The position numbers and the translations under genes are program-made. The notes below the pieces were generated by a model. That model saw nothing but the letters and a program-made list of their open reading frames with translations, was not told where the DNA came from and did no database searches. From Platynereis dumerilii (Eukaryota; Annelida; Polychaeta; Phyllodocida; Nereididae), in the NCBI GenBank assembly GCA_026936325.1, contig JAPTHN010000010.1:51209283-51273282 (forward strand): DNA of 64,000 nucleotides. Direction: 5' to 3'. The number at the start of each line of letters is the position of its first letter. Within the stretch, counting starts at the first letter, position 1. This document shows positions 28,078-40,306 of the stretch, one piece after another.

Positions 28078-29513
28078 GTAAAGATATGAGATAACCTATA
28101 GACATTTCCTGTAGAGTCACATATATATTCCCCGGGCCTGATTCCCTACAATTCTCAAACGCTGATGCCTGGAATCCTCAAAGCAACAACAGCAGACAAA
28201 AAGAATGGCTCTCCCGAATAAAACTTGTGCACATGAGAAAATTGAGAGAATGACAATGCATTATTTTAGAAGAACAAGGCCATTTGCTTTTAGATTGCAT
28301 CTGAAGAGCCTCATATTCTTCATGTAAATGATGGCAGGATGGGTATGTATTTCATGATCTTGCACATCTCATTTGCATTTTTCGTAGAAGGTTGATAACA
28401 TCACTTTCTGTCAGTATATTTCATAGTTGGTTTGTGATACACACAAAAGCAAACTGAAATGAAAGTAGCCAATGTGGCCAAAGTCAAAATTATGACATTT
28501 TACTTATTTTTTACGTGATGAAGTTAAAGATGATCGCATTTTGTCTAACCTCAATATTTCAGGATGTTTCTTTATATCAGTAGAACTTCTTTTTTTATCT
28601 GGTCATTTGTAGCAATTAAAGAGCTAAATTTATTTATAATAATTCGAAACTCACATCATTTTAATTATATAGTTTTTTTCCGAGATGATCTATGGAGAGA
28701 TTTCGTATTGTCTTAGTTAGCATAACTTTACTTCTAAAGGCTGAAAGAAAGGTCCTATCTTTACCATTCTTGACAGGCAAAGTATACCCTGACCAAAGAG
28801 ACATCATTTTCCTTACAGGAGAGGACACACAGGATGTTAATAATACACATCAGAAGAAGTCCATTAAAGCCCAATGTCCTTAGTGAATAATACATGAGGT
28901 GTTTGCTTCTTGGTTCCTCTATCCTAACATACAAATAATCACTATGAATAAATCCAGCCATCTTAATATAAAGAAGTACACTGCATGTGTCATGTATGTG
29001 CCTGTTAAATTTCTTTTCCACAGAAAATTTGCTAGGCCCCAATCATACATTTCTAAACTGGAGGGAAGAAATTTTTAGAGAATTTACAGTAAAGGTAAGA
29101 CAGCAATCAAATATAATCACCTCAATGACCTTGGGAACTGTAATTAACCTGTAATCACATGTTTCTGTAAATAGCTTGTGATTGGCTTACATCTAAACTT
29201 AACTGACTTGACTTTTCCGATTGGTTGAGTTAACAGTGATACTTTGGGGTTTGTCATTCAATTCGATCTCCTGCCATCCTTATTAGTAGGGGGAACCATC
29301 TAGTAAGTTTCAGGCAATCTGAATATCAGATGGCCAAATACATCGTCTTGGAGATGATGACAGGCACTCTTTAAAAAGTAGGTCAAGTGCTTGAACTTGC
29401 CTAAGTGTGGGGTTTGGGGGAAAACTGTGCCACTACTGGACAAGTTACTCCAGCCAGCTTGTCCTGAATTTCTGACAATATGCTTTCACTCAAACACAGC
29501 CACTGTCAACCAG

Positions 29514-31379
29514 CACAGTGTCCTTGAACAAAGTTTAGGGTTTAAAAAATTTTACAAAGAATCTGTCAACGCAGCATTGTAGTATGTGGTCTCAGCTTCA
29601 ATTAGATGTAAAGATCGAAAAAATCTGTTTGGAAAATTTTGAGAAAATTGAAATTTAAAATTGTTAGTTTTTCACACCCTTGTGACATGCAAAATATCCA
29701 TTATTAAGTTTTGAAAACGATCTATTTGCATGAGTTGAATGTAGAAATGCTTTCTTTGACCACCATGGTTCTTATATTAACAGTTGAACAAATTCAGAAT
29801 TATGATTAAGTAGATTTTAAAGGAATATATTCAGAAGGTGTTACAAACTTGCTAGACTACATCCCGCACTATCAGAGCACATTTTAAAACATCTAATCAA
29901 CTGAACCTGCATAGGTTTACTAATTCATTGAGTGCCTAAGTTAAGTAGCCAAACACTGCAGCAATATAGTCAATAATAAGACATATTTAGATATTTTATA
30001 GCATTTTTATACCAATATTCAGAGACATATGTCGCAACACTTACAGAGTGCATCTCTCCAAATTAATATCAAAACCTCTCATTCCAATCTGAAGAAATAT
30101 GATTGTCTCAATTGTCCATTCCTTAAATATGATATTTTTGTTCAGGGACTTAATTTCAGAAGGCATGTTATAGATTTTCTTCAATTGTGCAAAACTCCCC
30201 AAATTAGTTCTTTCTCCATAGATTTTGCATCACTTATGCAACAAATTGGCAAGAAAATACGATAAGATACATTATTGAGTGTTGTCAATCTGACCACGAA
30301 AGAAAAAAAGGTAATTTTGCCAATGATTATTTGTTTCAGAACTTTTGGTGTGAAGTTAATTTGTTCTAAAATGCTGATAACCCTTTATTTTGTATGGAAA
30401 GTTCACAGATAACTATGTGACTACAGAGTAGAATGTGTTGACTAATAGTTTGATAATATGTTGATTGCACTAAGGCATGATACTACTAAACAACTGAATC
30501 TTGGAAGTCTGCAACTACTAAATTCCAAGAAATAATCTTAATAATTGGCAAAAACAGGTAAACAAAGCACTTAAAATCCTTCAGAAGACCACAAATTGCT
30601 ACCTATATTTCAATATGGATAAAGACACTGTAATACAACTTGGAATTGGCCATCTTACATGTTCATTAGCCCACTTGCATGGTTTTTTGTATTGATTTTA
30701 GAAAATTTTTTTATCAAACTATATAATTACCTTTAATATCAAATACAACCTAAATGCAAAGCTATGGTGAAGATACAGATTTGTCAGATCCCAGCAGTAG
30801 GTATTAATACATTTGTCCGCTGTTTATTGTCTGATAACTTTACAGATGTTTTGTGAATCTCTTTTGAAAAACATCAACTGGTGAAATGCTAAAAATCTCA
30901 CTTTGCATCACAAACGAAGTTAACAAGGCAGTTTCTTTACATGCTGGTGGTTCATTTGCCGCTTTTCCTTAGTTCAAGAAATAATAAAGCCGAAATGGTC
31001 ATGTTTATATATGATTTAAACACATTATAATATTCTGTGAGTTTGCAACACCCCCAACAATAGTAATTGAAGTGAAAATTAAAAATAAACTGCTTTTCTT
31101 TTATTTTTTTTTACCTGAATGTGTAAACTTAGTATAACTATATAAATCATGATGTTTCAGTATCACTGAACTGCCATTTTATATGTCTATAATAGATATT
31201 TTGCATGCAACAAGGGTGTGAAAAATCAAAAATTTTAAATTTCAATTTTCTCAAAATTTTCCCAACAGATTTTTTTTATCCTTACCTCAAATCGAAGCTA
31301 AGACCACATACTACAATGGTGCGTTGAAGGATTCGTTGTAAATTTTTTTTAACCCTAGACTTCGTTCAAGGACACTGTG
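29514..31379. mobile_element. Long-TIR element B (1866 bp), 4-bp target duplication CCAG
   Basis: Terminal inverted repeats of about 190 bp run inward from CACAGTGTCCTTGAAC and end near TTTGCATGCAA and CAAGGGTGTGAAAA at 31190-31215. CCAG flanks both sides (29510-29513, 31380-31383). The empty site is visible twice: exactly at 33256-33280 (CTGTCAACCAGAAATCTGC) and in slightly changed form near 22000. The roughly 1.48-kb interior is AT-rich, with no transposase recognised; the frame at 30029-30265 is unremarkable. CACAG-type ends with a 4-bp duplication recall the Chapaev branch of the CMC (CACTA/Mirage/Chapaev) group, but that is inference. Related to element A at 38725-40191. Confidence 0.88.
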
Positions 31380-31785
31380 CCAGATACCTGCGCTTTTGCA
31401 AAATCAGGATTGGTGGGGACTTCCTTCATTAGCCAATCACTCCCGCTAACTCTGTGACTTAAGAAAATCTTGTTTTTAAACAGGGTCAAGAATTTTGATT
31501 TTTTTGCTGGAATTAATGTGAATAAAACCATATATTACATTTCAAGTCTCAGGATAAGCAATACACTTGACCTTGAGATGGGCCAATGCTGAAAGGCAAC
31601 ACTGATTGGTAGAAACGTCCAATTAGCATGCTGTGGTACTCTCCAGCATGGTCCAACTGACTGTAATTCCTAGAGAGTCTCATTCCCTTGCCAAGGTCTC
31701 TGTGATTCCAAACAGCACTTGAGACACTCAAGCAGAGTTCCAACTCAGTCCCATTACAAAGTTCTCAATGAATTATTCAATCCTC

Positions 31786-33065
31786 TTGGAGTCAGTCCAA
31801 CTCACGACACCACACACAGATAAATGCAAGTGTAAACTTTGTGAAGTAATTCAGCAGAACGCCAAAAAATAGACCACAGAAATATTTTATTTTTTAAGTG
31901 ACTAGCATGCAATAACATATGCATATTTGGCTAAATTTAATGGTTAAAGTGTTTCTGTCAATGCAGAGAGCGGCTGAGGCTGTAAAATTTAGTTACAAAT
32001 GACCAAAAGACCGGCGTCAGTGGTTAGGGACAGATGTAGTGAGGGGGAGGGGGAGGGGTGGTAGAATTCATTTCGCACCTCCACCAGATGTGACACTTAA
32101 TATTTTTTACAAAATAATTTTTCAGCGCCGATTCATGTTGGGTCGAGGGCAATGTGTTTCGCACATTGGTACCCCGGCGGACCCCTACAAAATATTTCTG
32201 AATATTGATTTTTTTTATCATGATGCTGACTTGAAAAAATTCTTCTAAAACAAAATGACTGACTTGTTGATATTACCTCACATTATATTTGTAAGTCTTC
32301 ACTTATTACATTATGACAGCTTTGTGCTTATTTCATTCGATTTTGCTGCGATAGCATTCATTCTCTCAGCAATGATTTCTATTTTCTAACGTCTAAATTT
32401 CAGGTCTACACACATGAAAAGGACCTGTTAATTTAAAAAAGAGCAAAGGATGAACCCTCTGAACACTCCGTGATGATGTCATTGAGATATGACACATGCT
32501 TTGAAGTCTAAAAGATGAAAGAGGTCACAAAAAGACAAGAGGACAAAAATGTCCACATTGAAGAGTTTGAGCAAGCTGGAAATTTTAATGATGAACAGAG
32601 AGACGGAATATATATGAGACTTCATATACAGAGGTCCTGTTTTGTAACACCTCTTGTATCAGGTAAAGTCTAATCGTGGTGGATTATTTTCTATTGACAG
32701 CATTCGTAAAGGGAAGAGAATTTGCCTCAGATGGTTACATACACCTACAACATAAATACACCTTGCAAGACCCCATTATCTGTTACTCAAAACCGCAACA
32801 AAACCGCAACAGTAAATAAGAATAACCATAAATGGAACTGGAAAAACATTTGATCGAAAAAGGAAAATTTAAATCAATCTGAGACAAATAAATATTATTA
32901 ATCTGTCCAGTGTCCATGCCTGCAATGACTGTACTATTTTATGCATTTTATACCATTTGTCATATGCTTGCATCCAGAGCTTTCAAATGGCATGTACATG
33001 TGAGACTGTCACTAACACCCATTCTCCAAGTCCCCAGGGCTTGTCATGCTTCCACCCACGCACCA
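31786..33065. other. Non-coding DNA with one G-rich tract
   Basis: No gene recognised. A GGGGGAGGGGGAGGGG tract lies near 32041-32057 and could form a weak G-quadruplex. The rest is AT-rich, with only short unsupported frames. Confidence 0.4.
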
Positions 33066-33254
33066 CACTCTAAAAAATTCCAGACAAAATTGGTTTTTTA
33101 GATTCAAAATGGTTTTTTGAAAAACCAAATTTCAATGCAAAAAACCAAAATGGATTTTTTTAAAAATCCATTTTGGTTTTGCATTGAAATTTGGTTTTTC
33201 AAAAAACCATTTTGAATCTAAAAAACCAATTTTGTCCTGACATTTTTTAGAGTG
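33066..33254. mobile_element. 189-bp foldback MITE with CACTCTAAAA ends, second copy
   Basis: Full-length inverted repeat from CACTCTAAAAAATTCC to TTTTTTAGAGTG, better preserved than the relative at 17623-17808. The inner arms share GATTCAAAATGGTTTTT and AAATTTCAATGCAAAA. It sits at the left edge of a fragment of the duplicated segment (33255-33350). Non-coding. Confidence 0.88.
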
Positions 33255-33350
33255 CACTGTCAACCAGAAATCTGCACTCTTGCAAAATCAGGATTGGCAG
33301 GACTTCCTTCATCAGCAGCCAATCACAATCCAGTTCACTCTGTGACTTCC
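33255..33350 (+). repeat. Third fragment of the duplicated segment, with element B empty site
   Basis: CTGTCAACCAGAAATCTGCA followed by AAAATCAGGATTGG matches 22000-22090 and 31380-31450. It preserves the uninterrupted target site of the element at 29514-31379. Confidence 0.75.
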
Positions 33351-35755
33351 TAAATGTTCAAAAAGTAGATATCTGGCAAAAGGTTAATTTTCAAAAGCCA
33401 AAAAGCCCAGAAGGCAGTTTCGAAAACAGAGCAAGAGGCAAAAAGACAAAGGTTCTCACAAATGATGCTACAAAGGCTCTTACAAAGGCTCAAAAGTACT
33501 CAAAAGCCTTTGTATTTTCACTAAATACTCTTTAAACATGCAGCTCTAAGCACTGCTAAGCCTCTATAACCTTTGATCATCCCATATCATCCTCTCTTTG
33601 GTGTAGCCCATTGGCTGGCAAAACATGATGCACTAGATTTTGGAAATACCTAAAAAGATAACCTGGAAATCACAGAAAAAGGGTGCAGATCATTGCAGAA
33701 TATGTCCAGGCCATAGTGTTTAACCCTGTTTGACACCTTGACACAATATTGTCATCAATAGTATCTCAAAACTTTGAAGATGAAATGTCTCAGAAGTTTG
33801 GCTTTTATTTTGTGTCATAAATGGTTTTGATCTGTGGCTATCTTTGCAATATACTTCATTATTAGTTACAAATAATGTCAGAATATTCAAGTATTTTGTG
33901 TAATTTGCAGAATGGAGCCAACTATATTGCTGTCAGTCCCACTGAAAAAAACTTAAAATATAGAAATGTTGGCTCTCCACCCTGTTATAGCTACAGTAAA
34001 CTATTTCAATCAATAGATTGTGATTATCATAATCAAGGATCACATAAAATTCCGAGAGCATTTATGTAATTCAGGGACAACGTTTTAAAACTTTCCGCAT
34101 TGTTAAAAAAGAGCTCTCAAATTATTTATTCCTCTTAAGAACTCCATCAATCCAACTTAGAACAATTAGAATATTCTTACATTACTTGAGAGGCTGGCTC
34201 ATTAGATTGCCAAGCATTCAGGTGCCCTCATTTCTCATAGTAAGGCCAGGCATAATTGATTTTTAGCTTCTCAAATATTCTCGAAGTACTTTCTTTAATG
34301 TCGTTCGGTAGGATGAAAAAAAGGCTGTAGTCTAGATTTGTCGTTATTTCAATCTGATACAAATTGTGGGTATTTATCACATTTTCTTTTTCGAAAGCAG
34401 AAAATCTGTTGGCTCAACAATCCAAGAAGCTAACAATTAATTATGTCTAGCCTAAGCCAGCCTTATTTGTATGGGTGAAGGAGCTTGGTTTAATTCCAAT
34501 AGGGGGCTTTGGAGAGTGCCATTTTCTGCCTTGAAGGTCAATGCTTTTCTGTTGCTATGGTAACAGGGTCAATGGTTTCTTAAGCAAAGGACACAGTTCT
34601 TTAGAATCCTTTTCTAGTCCCTTTCTCATCCAGATCTACCAGTCAGTAGTATATCTAATCCAATCAAGAATGTCTAGTTGATTCCAATTGCTGAAACATT
34701 CAATGATGGCTCCAAACAATCTAAATTGAATAATATTCTTCTGATGAAAATTTTACTCCTTTACCTGCATACCAGAAACAAGTTATTATATCAGTGAACC
34801 AGAACACAAACAAATGACATAAAAAATAACCCGAGGATACATTTTACGTGCAGTAAATTAAATACTTTTTCGATGTATTTCAGGCATCGTCACGGTACAG
34901 TTTAAAAGAACCAATTTAATTACAAAGATGCTTTATAATGACGAAGAACACAAAATCTTTGTTGACACATCAAAGATCATCATGGATGTCTGCTTACAAA
35001 CAAAGGGATATATTTCAAAATCACTTCAAGTTTACACTGTTTCAGAGCCTTGTTGAAATCTACAAATTTTACATGCAAGATAGGTAAGTGGCTTGATGTT
35101 TACACCCTTGATGCTGTTTTTGCTTCAGGGAGCATTCGTTATTTTTCTGCTTGAGGGAGCATGAGTTTGAATTGGTTTACATTGGGGAGAGATTTGTGAT
35201 TTCAGTATTGTCTGGCCCTTTGAGGATGTGAAGGCTGCAGCAATATATGCTTTGCAAAGATGAGCCTTTGAAAAATCCTTATATCATACATCCATATATC
35301 GCATTTGTTTGTTGTGTCACGTCCAATATCTCTGGGGCATCTTCCTGGTCCTTTGCAATATATATATGGATTTTATTTTCATCTTGCTTTTTCGTGATCC
35401 TGTGTATTATTTTCACCATGTCTATATGGGATTGTTTTGTAAGACATTTTAACATGAGGAAATATAAAATTATCCAATTCAACCTCTACAAACAGTAAAC
35501 ATGATATTGAGTGACAAATTTGTACTCGTGAAATAACATGTATAGAAAATTACACGATTGCTGTGCTATTCTCAAAAAGGCTATTATGGCCAAATGTATT
35601 GACATTATACAAATGTCAACTAATGATGAGGATATCAGCTTTCTCTAATGTTTAAGGTGTTTGGCTTTTCAAATCCGGACATGTTGAATGACAATTATTT
35701 ATAGTTTTCACAATTGTCCAAAAAGACAAAGGTTTTATAAAATACCTATAGTTTG
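33351..35755. other. Unique non-coding DNA, nothing recognised apart from one X-box-like site
   Basis: No repeat or coding similarity recognised over 2.4 kb. The frame at 33875-34069 starts plausibly but has no recognisable domain. Confidence 0.4.
34551..34564. promoter_or_regulatory. X-box-like motif (RFX-type site)
   Basis: The sequence GTTGCTATGGTAAC fits the two half-sites of the RFX consensus, RYYNYY and RRNRAC, with a 2-bp spacer. RFX factors bind such sites upstream of ciliary genes in animals. There is no gene nearby to support function, so chance remains likely. Confidence 0.3.
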
Positions 35756-36006
35756 CACTGAAAAACAGGTTTGTGTGAAACAGACAAAATGAACGTTAGC
35801 TGGTGTCCATCCAAAATTTTGTGTAAATTCAGACAAAAGGTATGTGTATTTTTGACATTCAATTGTCAATCTTGATCAATTTTTTGTGTGATTTGATCAA
35901 TGAAATGTCAAAAATACACATGTATATTGTCTGAATTTACACAAATTTTGGACGGACACCAGCTGACGTTCGTTTTGTCTGTTTTACACAAACTCTTTTT
36001 TCAGTG
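35756..36006. mobile_element. 251-bp foldback MITE with CACTGAAAAA ends
   Basis: Long inverted repeat from CACTGAAAAACAGGTTTGTG to its complement ending TTTTTTCAGTG. Inner arms include GTGTAAATTCAGACAA and ATTTTTGACATT. A TG dinucleotide is adjacent on both sides, consistent with a 2-bp target duplication. Non-coding. Confidence 0.88.
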
Positions 36007-36666
36007 TGGCAATGTCATTCGTAGAAAATAAACTGTAATGTCAGATGAAGGGATCACATCGTTTTTTTCATTGTTGTAAAGATAAATTGGAAGTATTTCA
36101 ATATTGTGGTTTTTCATACTCTTAAGTGGCTGACAGACAGACAAACACAATTATGCAAATAAATGCATTGGTCCCTCTGGCAGGACCAATCGTGACATTT
36201 TCAAAATTGATGAAATAGAATCTAAAATTCTAAATACAGGTACTTCTATCATTGTAAGCTAAATCTCATTTATTTGAGTATTTACTTTTCCATCACAACC
36301 AATTGAAATTGCATGGGTAGCCGTTGGCAGGTCGGTGTCTGTGCTGAAGTTTCTCATTAAGCGGAGCTAATGCGGAAAATGTCCATGTTTGTTCTCATAT
36401 TGAGCTGAGGGCCATAGATCTATTTTATCACACCAGACGAGGGCAGTTCATTTATCAAGTCGAGCCAGCCCTCCACTGGGATGCTGTGGACTTTCAACCA
36501 GACTCAAACTCTATCATTATGAGAACCAAGTTCTGTGTTGCAGAGTGTGTTGCGCTTGCCATGAATCAATTTCAAAGTTGAGTGATGAACGAGAGAAGTT
36601 GGAGTTATGGTAGCAGGAAGGCAGTAAACTTGAGAGTTGTGAGGGTGGTGCAACTGGTGTTTTACG
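36007..36666. other. Non-coding DNA, possible decayed SINE at 36440-36600
   Basis: On the minus strand near 36490-36520 there is AGAGTTTGAGTCTGG, which resembles a decayed tRNA B box, followed by a GC-richer body. No box A was found, so the SINE call is weak. Confidence 0.25.
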
Positions 36667-36885
36667 TCTTATACCGTTCAACACCTCTGTCAGCCAATCA
36701 CAAGCCAGTATTTCTCTATTTCCAATTTCACCTTATTCTACAATTATTGTGTGTTTGAGTGTTTGTCTTATGGTATAAGCCGGTTATTCGCTATGGGATC
36801 GGGAATATATGTTTATCACAGCTCGGGCTGAACCCATCTTGGGATAAACCAAATGCATAAGTATTATTTCTCCAGGTGAATAATA
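36667..36885 (-). repeat. Foldback family F, copy F4
   Basis: Reverse-oriented relative of F1. On the minus strand, in order: the GGTGAATAA-type arm, GTTCAGCCCGAGCTGTG near the apex, a GAATAACCGG arm, the CTTATACCATAAGACAAAC spacer, then GGCTTGTGATTGGCTGAC and GAACGGTATAAG. The central palindrome is less perfect than in F1. The CCAAT-like and TATA-like words of F1 are kept. Confidence 0.7.
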
Positions 36886-36971
36886 AAAAAATATTTAAAT
36901 TTTCCACACCCCTCCCCCAGCGCCCTTTAAATGATTTTATAAATAAAAAGAGTAATAGATGAAGTTTTCAA

Positions 36972-37037
36972 CACTGTAAATTTTGAATTTTGAGTTAGCT
37001 AATTGATTGGGTGAGATGGTTGCACAATTTTACAGTG
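36972..37037. mobile_element. 66-bp deletion derivative of the CACTGTAAA MITE
   Basis: The left 57 bases match the left arm of the element at 41180-41387 (GAGTTAGCT, then GAGATGGTTGCACAATTT), then TTTTACAGTG closes it. AA flanks both ends, consistent with a 2-bp target duplication. It looks like an internally deleted copy. Confidence 0.65.
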
Positions 37038-38038
37038 AATAACACTTGTGCTGCTGTCTGTTTCTGCCAGGACCATTATGTACAGCAAGGAACAATATTA
37101 AACAAGCCAGCAATAAACACAGCAGCAATTGTCTTCTCCTTAATGCAAAGGTTATGGTATCATTATGGTATGATTATGCAGGACAGGCCCAGTATAGTGG
37201 TATACATATCTGATAGATGATATTTGTACAGTATCCATTTCCAATATTGTCCCATCTCATCATCTATGGAATGGAGATTGGTGTTTATACAATACAAAGC
37301 AATATATGAAGTATCTCATATAATAACTATACATCAATTGAGGAAGCTATACTGATCAGGACAATAAACATACTAACATCGATACACTTGATCGATACAC
37401 GATTCGTAACGTCGGTCCGCAAATTCGAGCCGATCAGCATTTTAGAAAATCTGCTTCCCGAAAAACTGAATTTTAGGCCCGGAAAGTGGATCTTGCACTA
37501 GAGCGGACGTCAAGATGACGATGCTGTTGAGTTCATGTCTGATTTTATGGATATTTTCTGTCAAATCTCGCCAATAAAATGGATTTTTTGGCTGGATATG
37601 GCATAATTGAACCGAACCGAAAGTACTGCTTTGAAAACCGGTTCGGGAACCGGCCAGACTGTTTCGGTACGGCCGGTACTTATCGAACCATTGTAGTTCC
37701 CTAGTAAATGGAGTATGTATGTCTGAATTAAAGACATTTGTGACCGCTGAAATAAGCACTGTATATTTCTCAAATGCTTCTATTTCTTCATAAGGTGGAC
37801 TTTATAGTCAATAAAAGCACAAAAGCTTATCCTGTATATTTTGTTGCCGCAGTTTCGAAAAGCAGGAGTTACAAAATCAAACCTTCCAAATTTTGATGAT
37901 CACGCATTTCTAGTGAAGGAATCTATCATGCATTTGGCTCAGCTGCTGATCCCATAGAAAGTTACCATGCTGTGCAAATGTCACAAGTACCATCATTGGG
38001 CTTGGTGATCTGCTTAGATTGGAGTGGGTAAACACTCA
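37038..38038. other. Non-coding DNA with a CGGTTCGG-rich patch
   Basis: At 37598-37690 there are repeated GAACCG and CGGTTC words, reminiscent of certain hAT-type short elements, but no complete ends were found. The remainder is unassigned. Confidence 0.3.
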
Positions 38039-38589
38039 GGCCCGTTTTCACCAACATGGTATTAAGAGTTAAGCCTGGCGTTAACTCCTTTAAACCTGGT
38101 ATAACTCAGTCCATTTCACCAAGAGTGTGCTAAGCATGTAAACCTGTCAAGGTTCAGTGAATCATACACATTGTCACCAAACTCAAGGATCAGCCATCTC
38201 AAACTGATTTGGTGTCAAAAAGTGATTAGGCCAATGAAAACAGAACATATGTTTCTTATGAGATGGCATGACAAATCAGTATTATAGGCCTTTGTCTATT
38301 ATGTTCGCATGTTTCTCTAATTTAACAGTCACCAACGATTTTTTCAAGAAAGATATGTCACATCATGAGATATAAAGTTTGCAAACCAAGAACACACACT
38401 TACCTAGAAAATGTATTTGTTGAAGTAACTGTTGTAAATATACTAGCCATACAGCATTAAGCACACAATTTAAAAGTATTTCATGTATGAAACTTTTCTT
38501 TTATAGCATTTGCCTATGATAGTCATGACACCAAATAGAGGCAATTCTTCTGTGCTTAGTTGTACAAAACCTCTGCACTTGTTGTTGGT

Positions 38590-40306
38590 CTTAGCCAGGG
38601 CCGCATTGGAAAATTCCAATTTAGCCTCCCGTGTGACTGGTCCACTGGGCATAAGTACATATATGGGTTTTAATGAAGCGATTGCATGACTAACACGCTT
38701 CACAATCCTTGAAACTGAGGCGACCACAGCGAGCCCGAACCAAATTTGGGGTTAAAAAAATGCCCCAGCATAACGATAGGCACCGTTACGAAGCTGAAGA
38801 TGAGACGAACAAGCAGATGTAAAAAACAAAAAAATCTGTTGAAAACTTTTTGAGATATTGAATTTTTTCACTTTCTGATTTATCACACCCCATTTTTAAC
38901 ATCACAAGTCATGTGGAGAGTCTGTTAAATGAGCACCGCCTTTGCAAAACCAGTTTCAATGATACAAAATATCATTCAAAAGACATAGTAACCTTTTTTC
39001 TTTTTTTTTAAATTATGCTGTTGCATTTAATGCAAAAAAGGTGTGACAAACTCGTGCATGCGTAATTTCCAAGTAAAGTGTGCATTTTTCTTAAGAATTG
39101 CACAAATTTGAATGCTCAACTATTCCCCGAGCATTAGCAAGTAGTATTATTGAAACGTATGTGCGTACATATTTGACAGAGCTTTTGTACTGATATATTC
39201 TTATCCTATCAATTAGGGAGAGTAAGCAGAAAACACTTCACTTTATTTTGATTCTATGAAACAAACAACAATGTTAGCTGAATAATCTAACATTACTTGA
39301 CCTTTTTAATACCGTTTGACTACAATCCAATTGAATGATAAAATGTTTTTCAGTAGAAGAACATCCATGGTCTTCTGTCATTAACTTCAACTCATTTCAG
39401 GAATTTAATAACAAATTGATAAACCATAGTGTTATGAATAGCTAAAACACTGTATATTAAATGTCTACTTGAGTTTCCAAACCTGTGCACTGCCTGACAT
39501 CCAATCCATTCACCCTATTTCATAGTTCTGTGATTTTATTTTTAAAATGAATGTGAAACCAACTGATTAAAATTAAGATACCAAAGTTCATAAAACCAAT
39601 TGCACACTTCTTCTTTCTTTTAAATACCAAACTGCCAAAGGCAAGCACACAGGCCGACATCTAAGTATTTATAACCATACATTTCATGAAGAATTATACC
39701 TTTCCAGAATAGCCATATCTTTTTATTACTCCAATTTTTAATTTTATTAAATAAAAACTATTATATAATTTGTTTTGTGTCAATAATCAAGAAATTGTGG
39801 TATTTCCTTGGTAAAGACAGCAAATAATTCTCTATTTCTTGTGACAAAATTCTTATAAAAAAGAAGTTTGTCACACACTACGTCAATATGGGACTTTTCC
39901 CAATAAAGATAACATTCTGTTTAATTTCAAAATATCATCTAAACACACAAAAATATTGTTTTGAAGTTTGCTCATGTGAATTTGTAACTTGCACCCAAGT
40001 TAGATGGAATATCACCCAAACAAAGGAATGTGACAAACCAGAAATGGAAAAATTGCAATATCTCAAAACGTTTTCAACAGATTTTTTTGCTTTTTACATC
40101 TGCTTGTTTGTCTCATCTTCAGCTTCGTAACGGTGCCTATTGTTATGCTGGGGCATTTTTTTAACCCCTAATTTGGTTCGGGCTCGCTGTGCGACACTAA
40201 TACCACTCAAGTCACCAACGACTTGCTGGTAACTGCCGGTAGCAAAAAATTGCAGGCACGTCAGCCATTCTGGGTACATCAGATTTTGAGGACCCTTATC
40301 ATTAGA
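38590..40306 (-). pseudogene. HARBI1-like transposase fragment interrupted by element A
   Basis: The upstream piece (40306 down to 40192) ends in LQFFATGSYQQVVGDLSGIS-V. The downstream piece (38724 down to about 38600) reads ASVSRIVKRVSHAIASLKP, then REAKLEFSNA. Together they match the helix-turn-helix region of PIF/Harbinger transposases, where ATGS, VGDL-GIS and SVSRI are hallmark words. The two pieces are in one frame once the insert and one copy of its 4-bp CGAC duplication are discounted. The acidic DDE catalytic motifs that should follow are absent, so this is not an active enzyme. The family normally cuts and pastes DNA at TWA-type sites together with a Myb-like partner, not seen here. 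Confidence 0.85.
38725..40191. mobile_element. Long-TIR element A (1467 bp), 4-bp target duplication CGAC
   Basis: Terminal inverted repeats of about 166 bp begin CACAGCGAGCCCGAAC and include AATGCCCCAGCATAAC and AAAAAATCTGTTGAAAAC. CGAC flanks both sides (38721-38724, 40192-40195). It sits inside a Harbinger transposase frame, which gives independent proof of the insertion boundaries. The interior of about 1.13 kb encodes nothing recognisable. It shares its end type, the AAAAAATCTGTTG box, a following CACACCC word and the 4-bp duplication with element B, so I place both in one family. It probably relied on a transposase encoded elsewhere. Confidence 0.9.

Larger units (their letters stand above)
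23722..31785 (+). repeat. Segmental duplication, right copy
   Basis: Direct repeat of the segment starting at 14041; the junction lies where GAATTATTCAG meets TTGGCAGGTAGATTATAGCC. Includes a fourth partial R1 copy (23722-25060). It carries a 1.87-kb long-TIR element (29514-31379) that the left copy lacks, and lacks the MITE and the 1.27-kb insert of the left copy. Differences are scattered substitutions and small indels. No gene recognised. Confidence 0.85.

Noticed and set aside
37598-37690. hAT-type GGTTCGG-rich element
   Set aside because: Only scattered GAACCG and CGGTTC words; no bounding inverted repeats or 8-bp duplication could be found.
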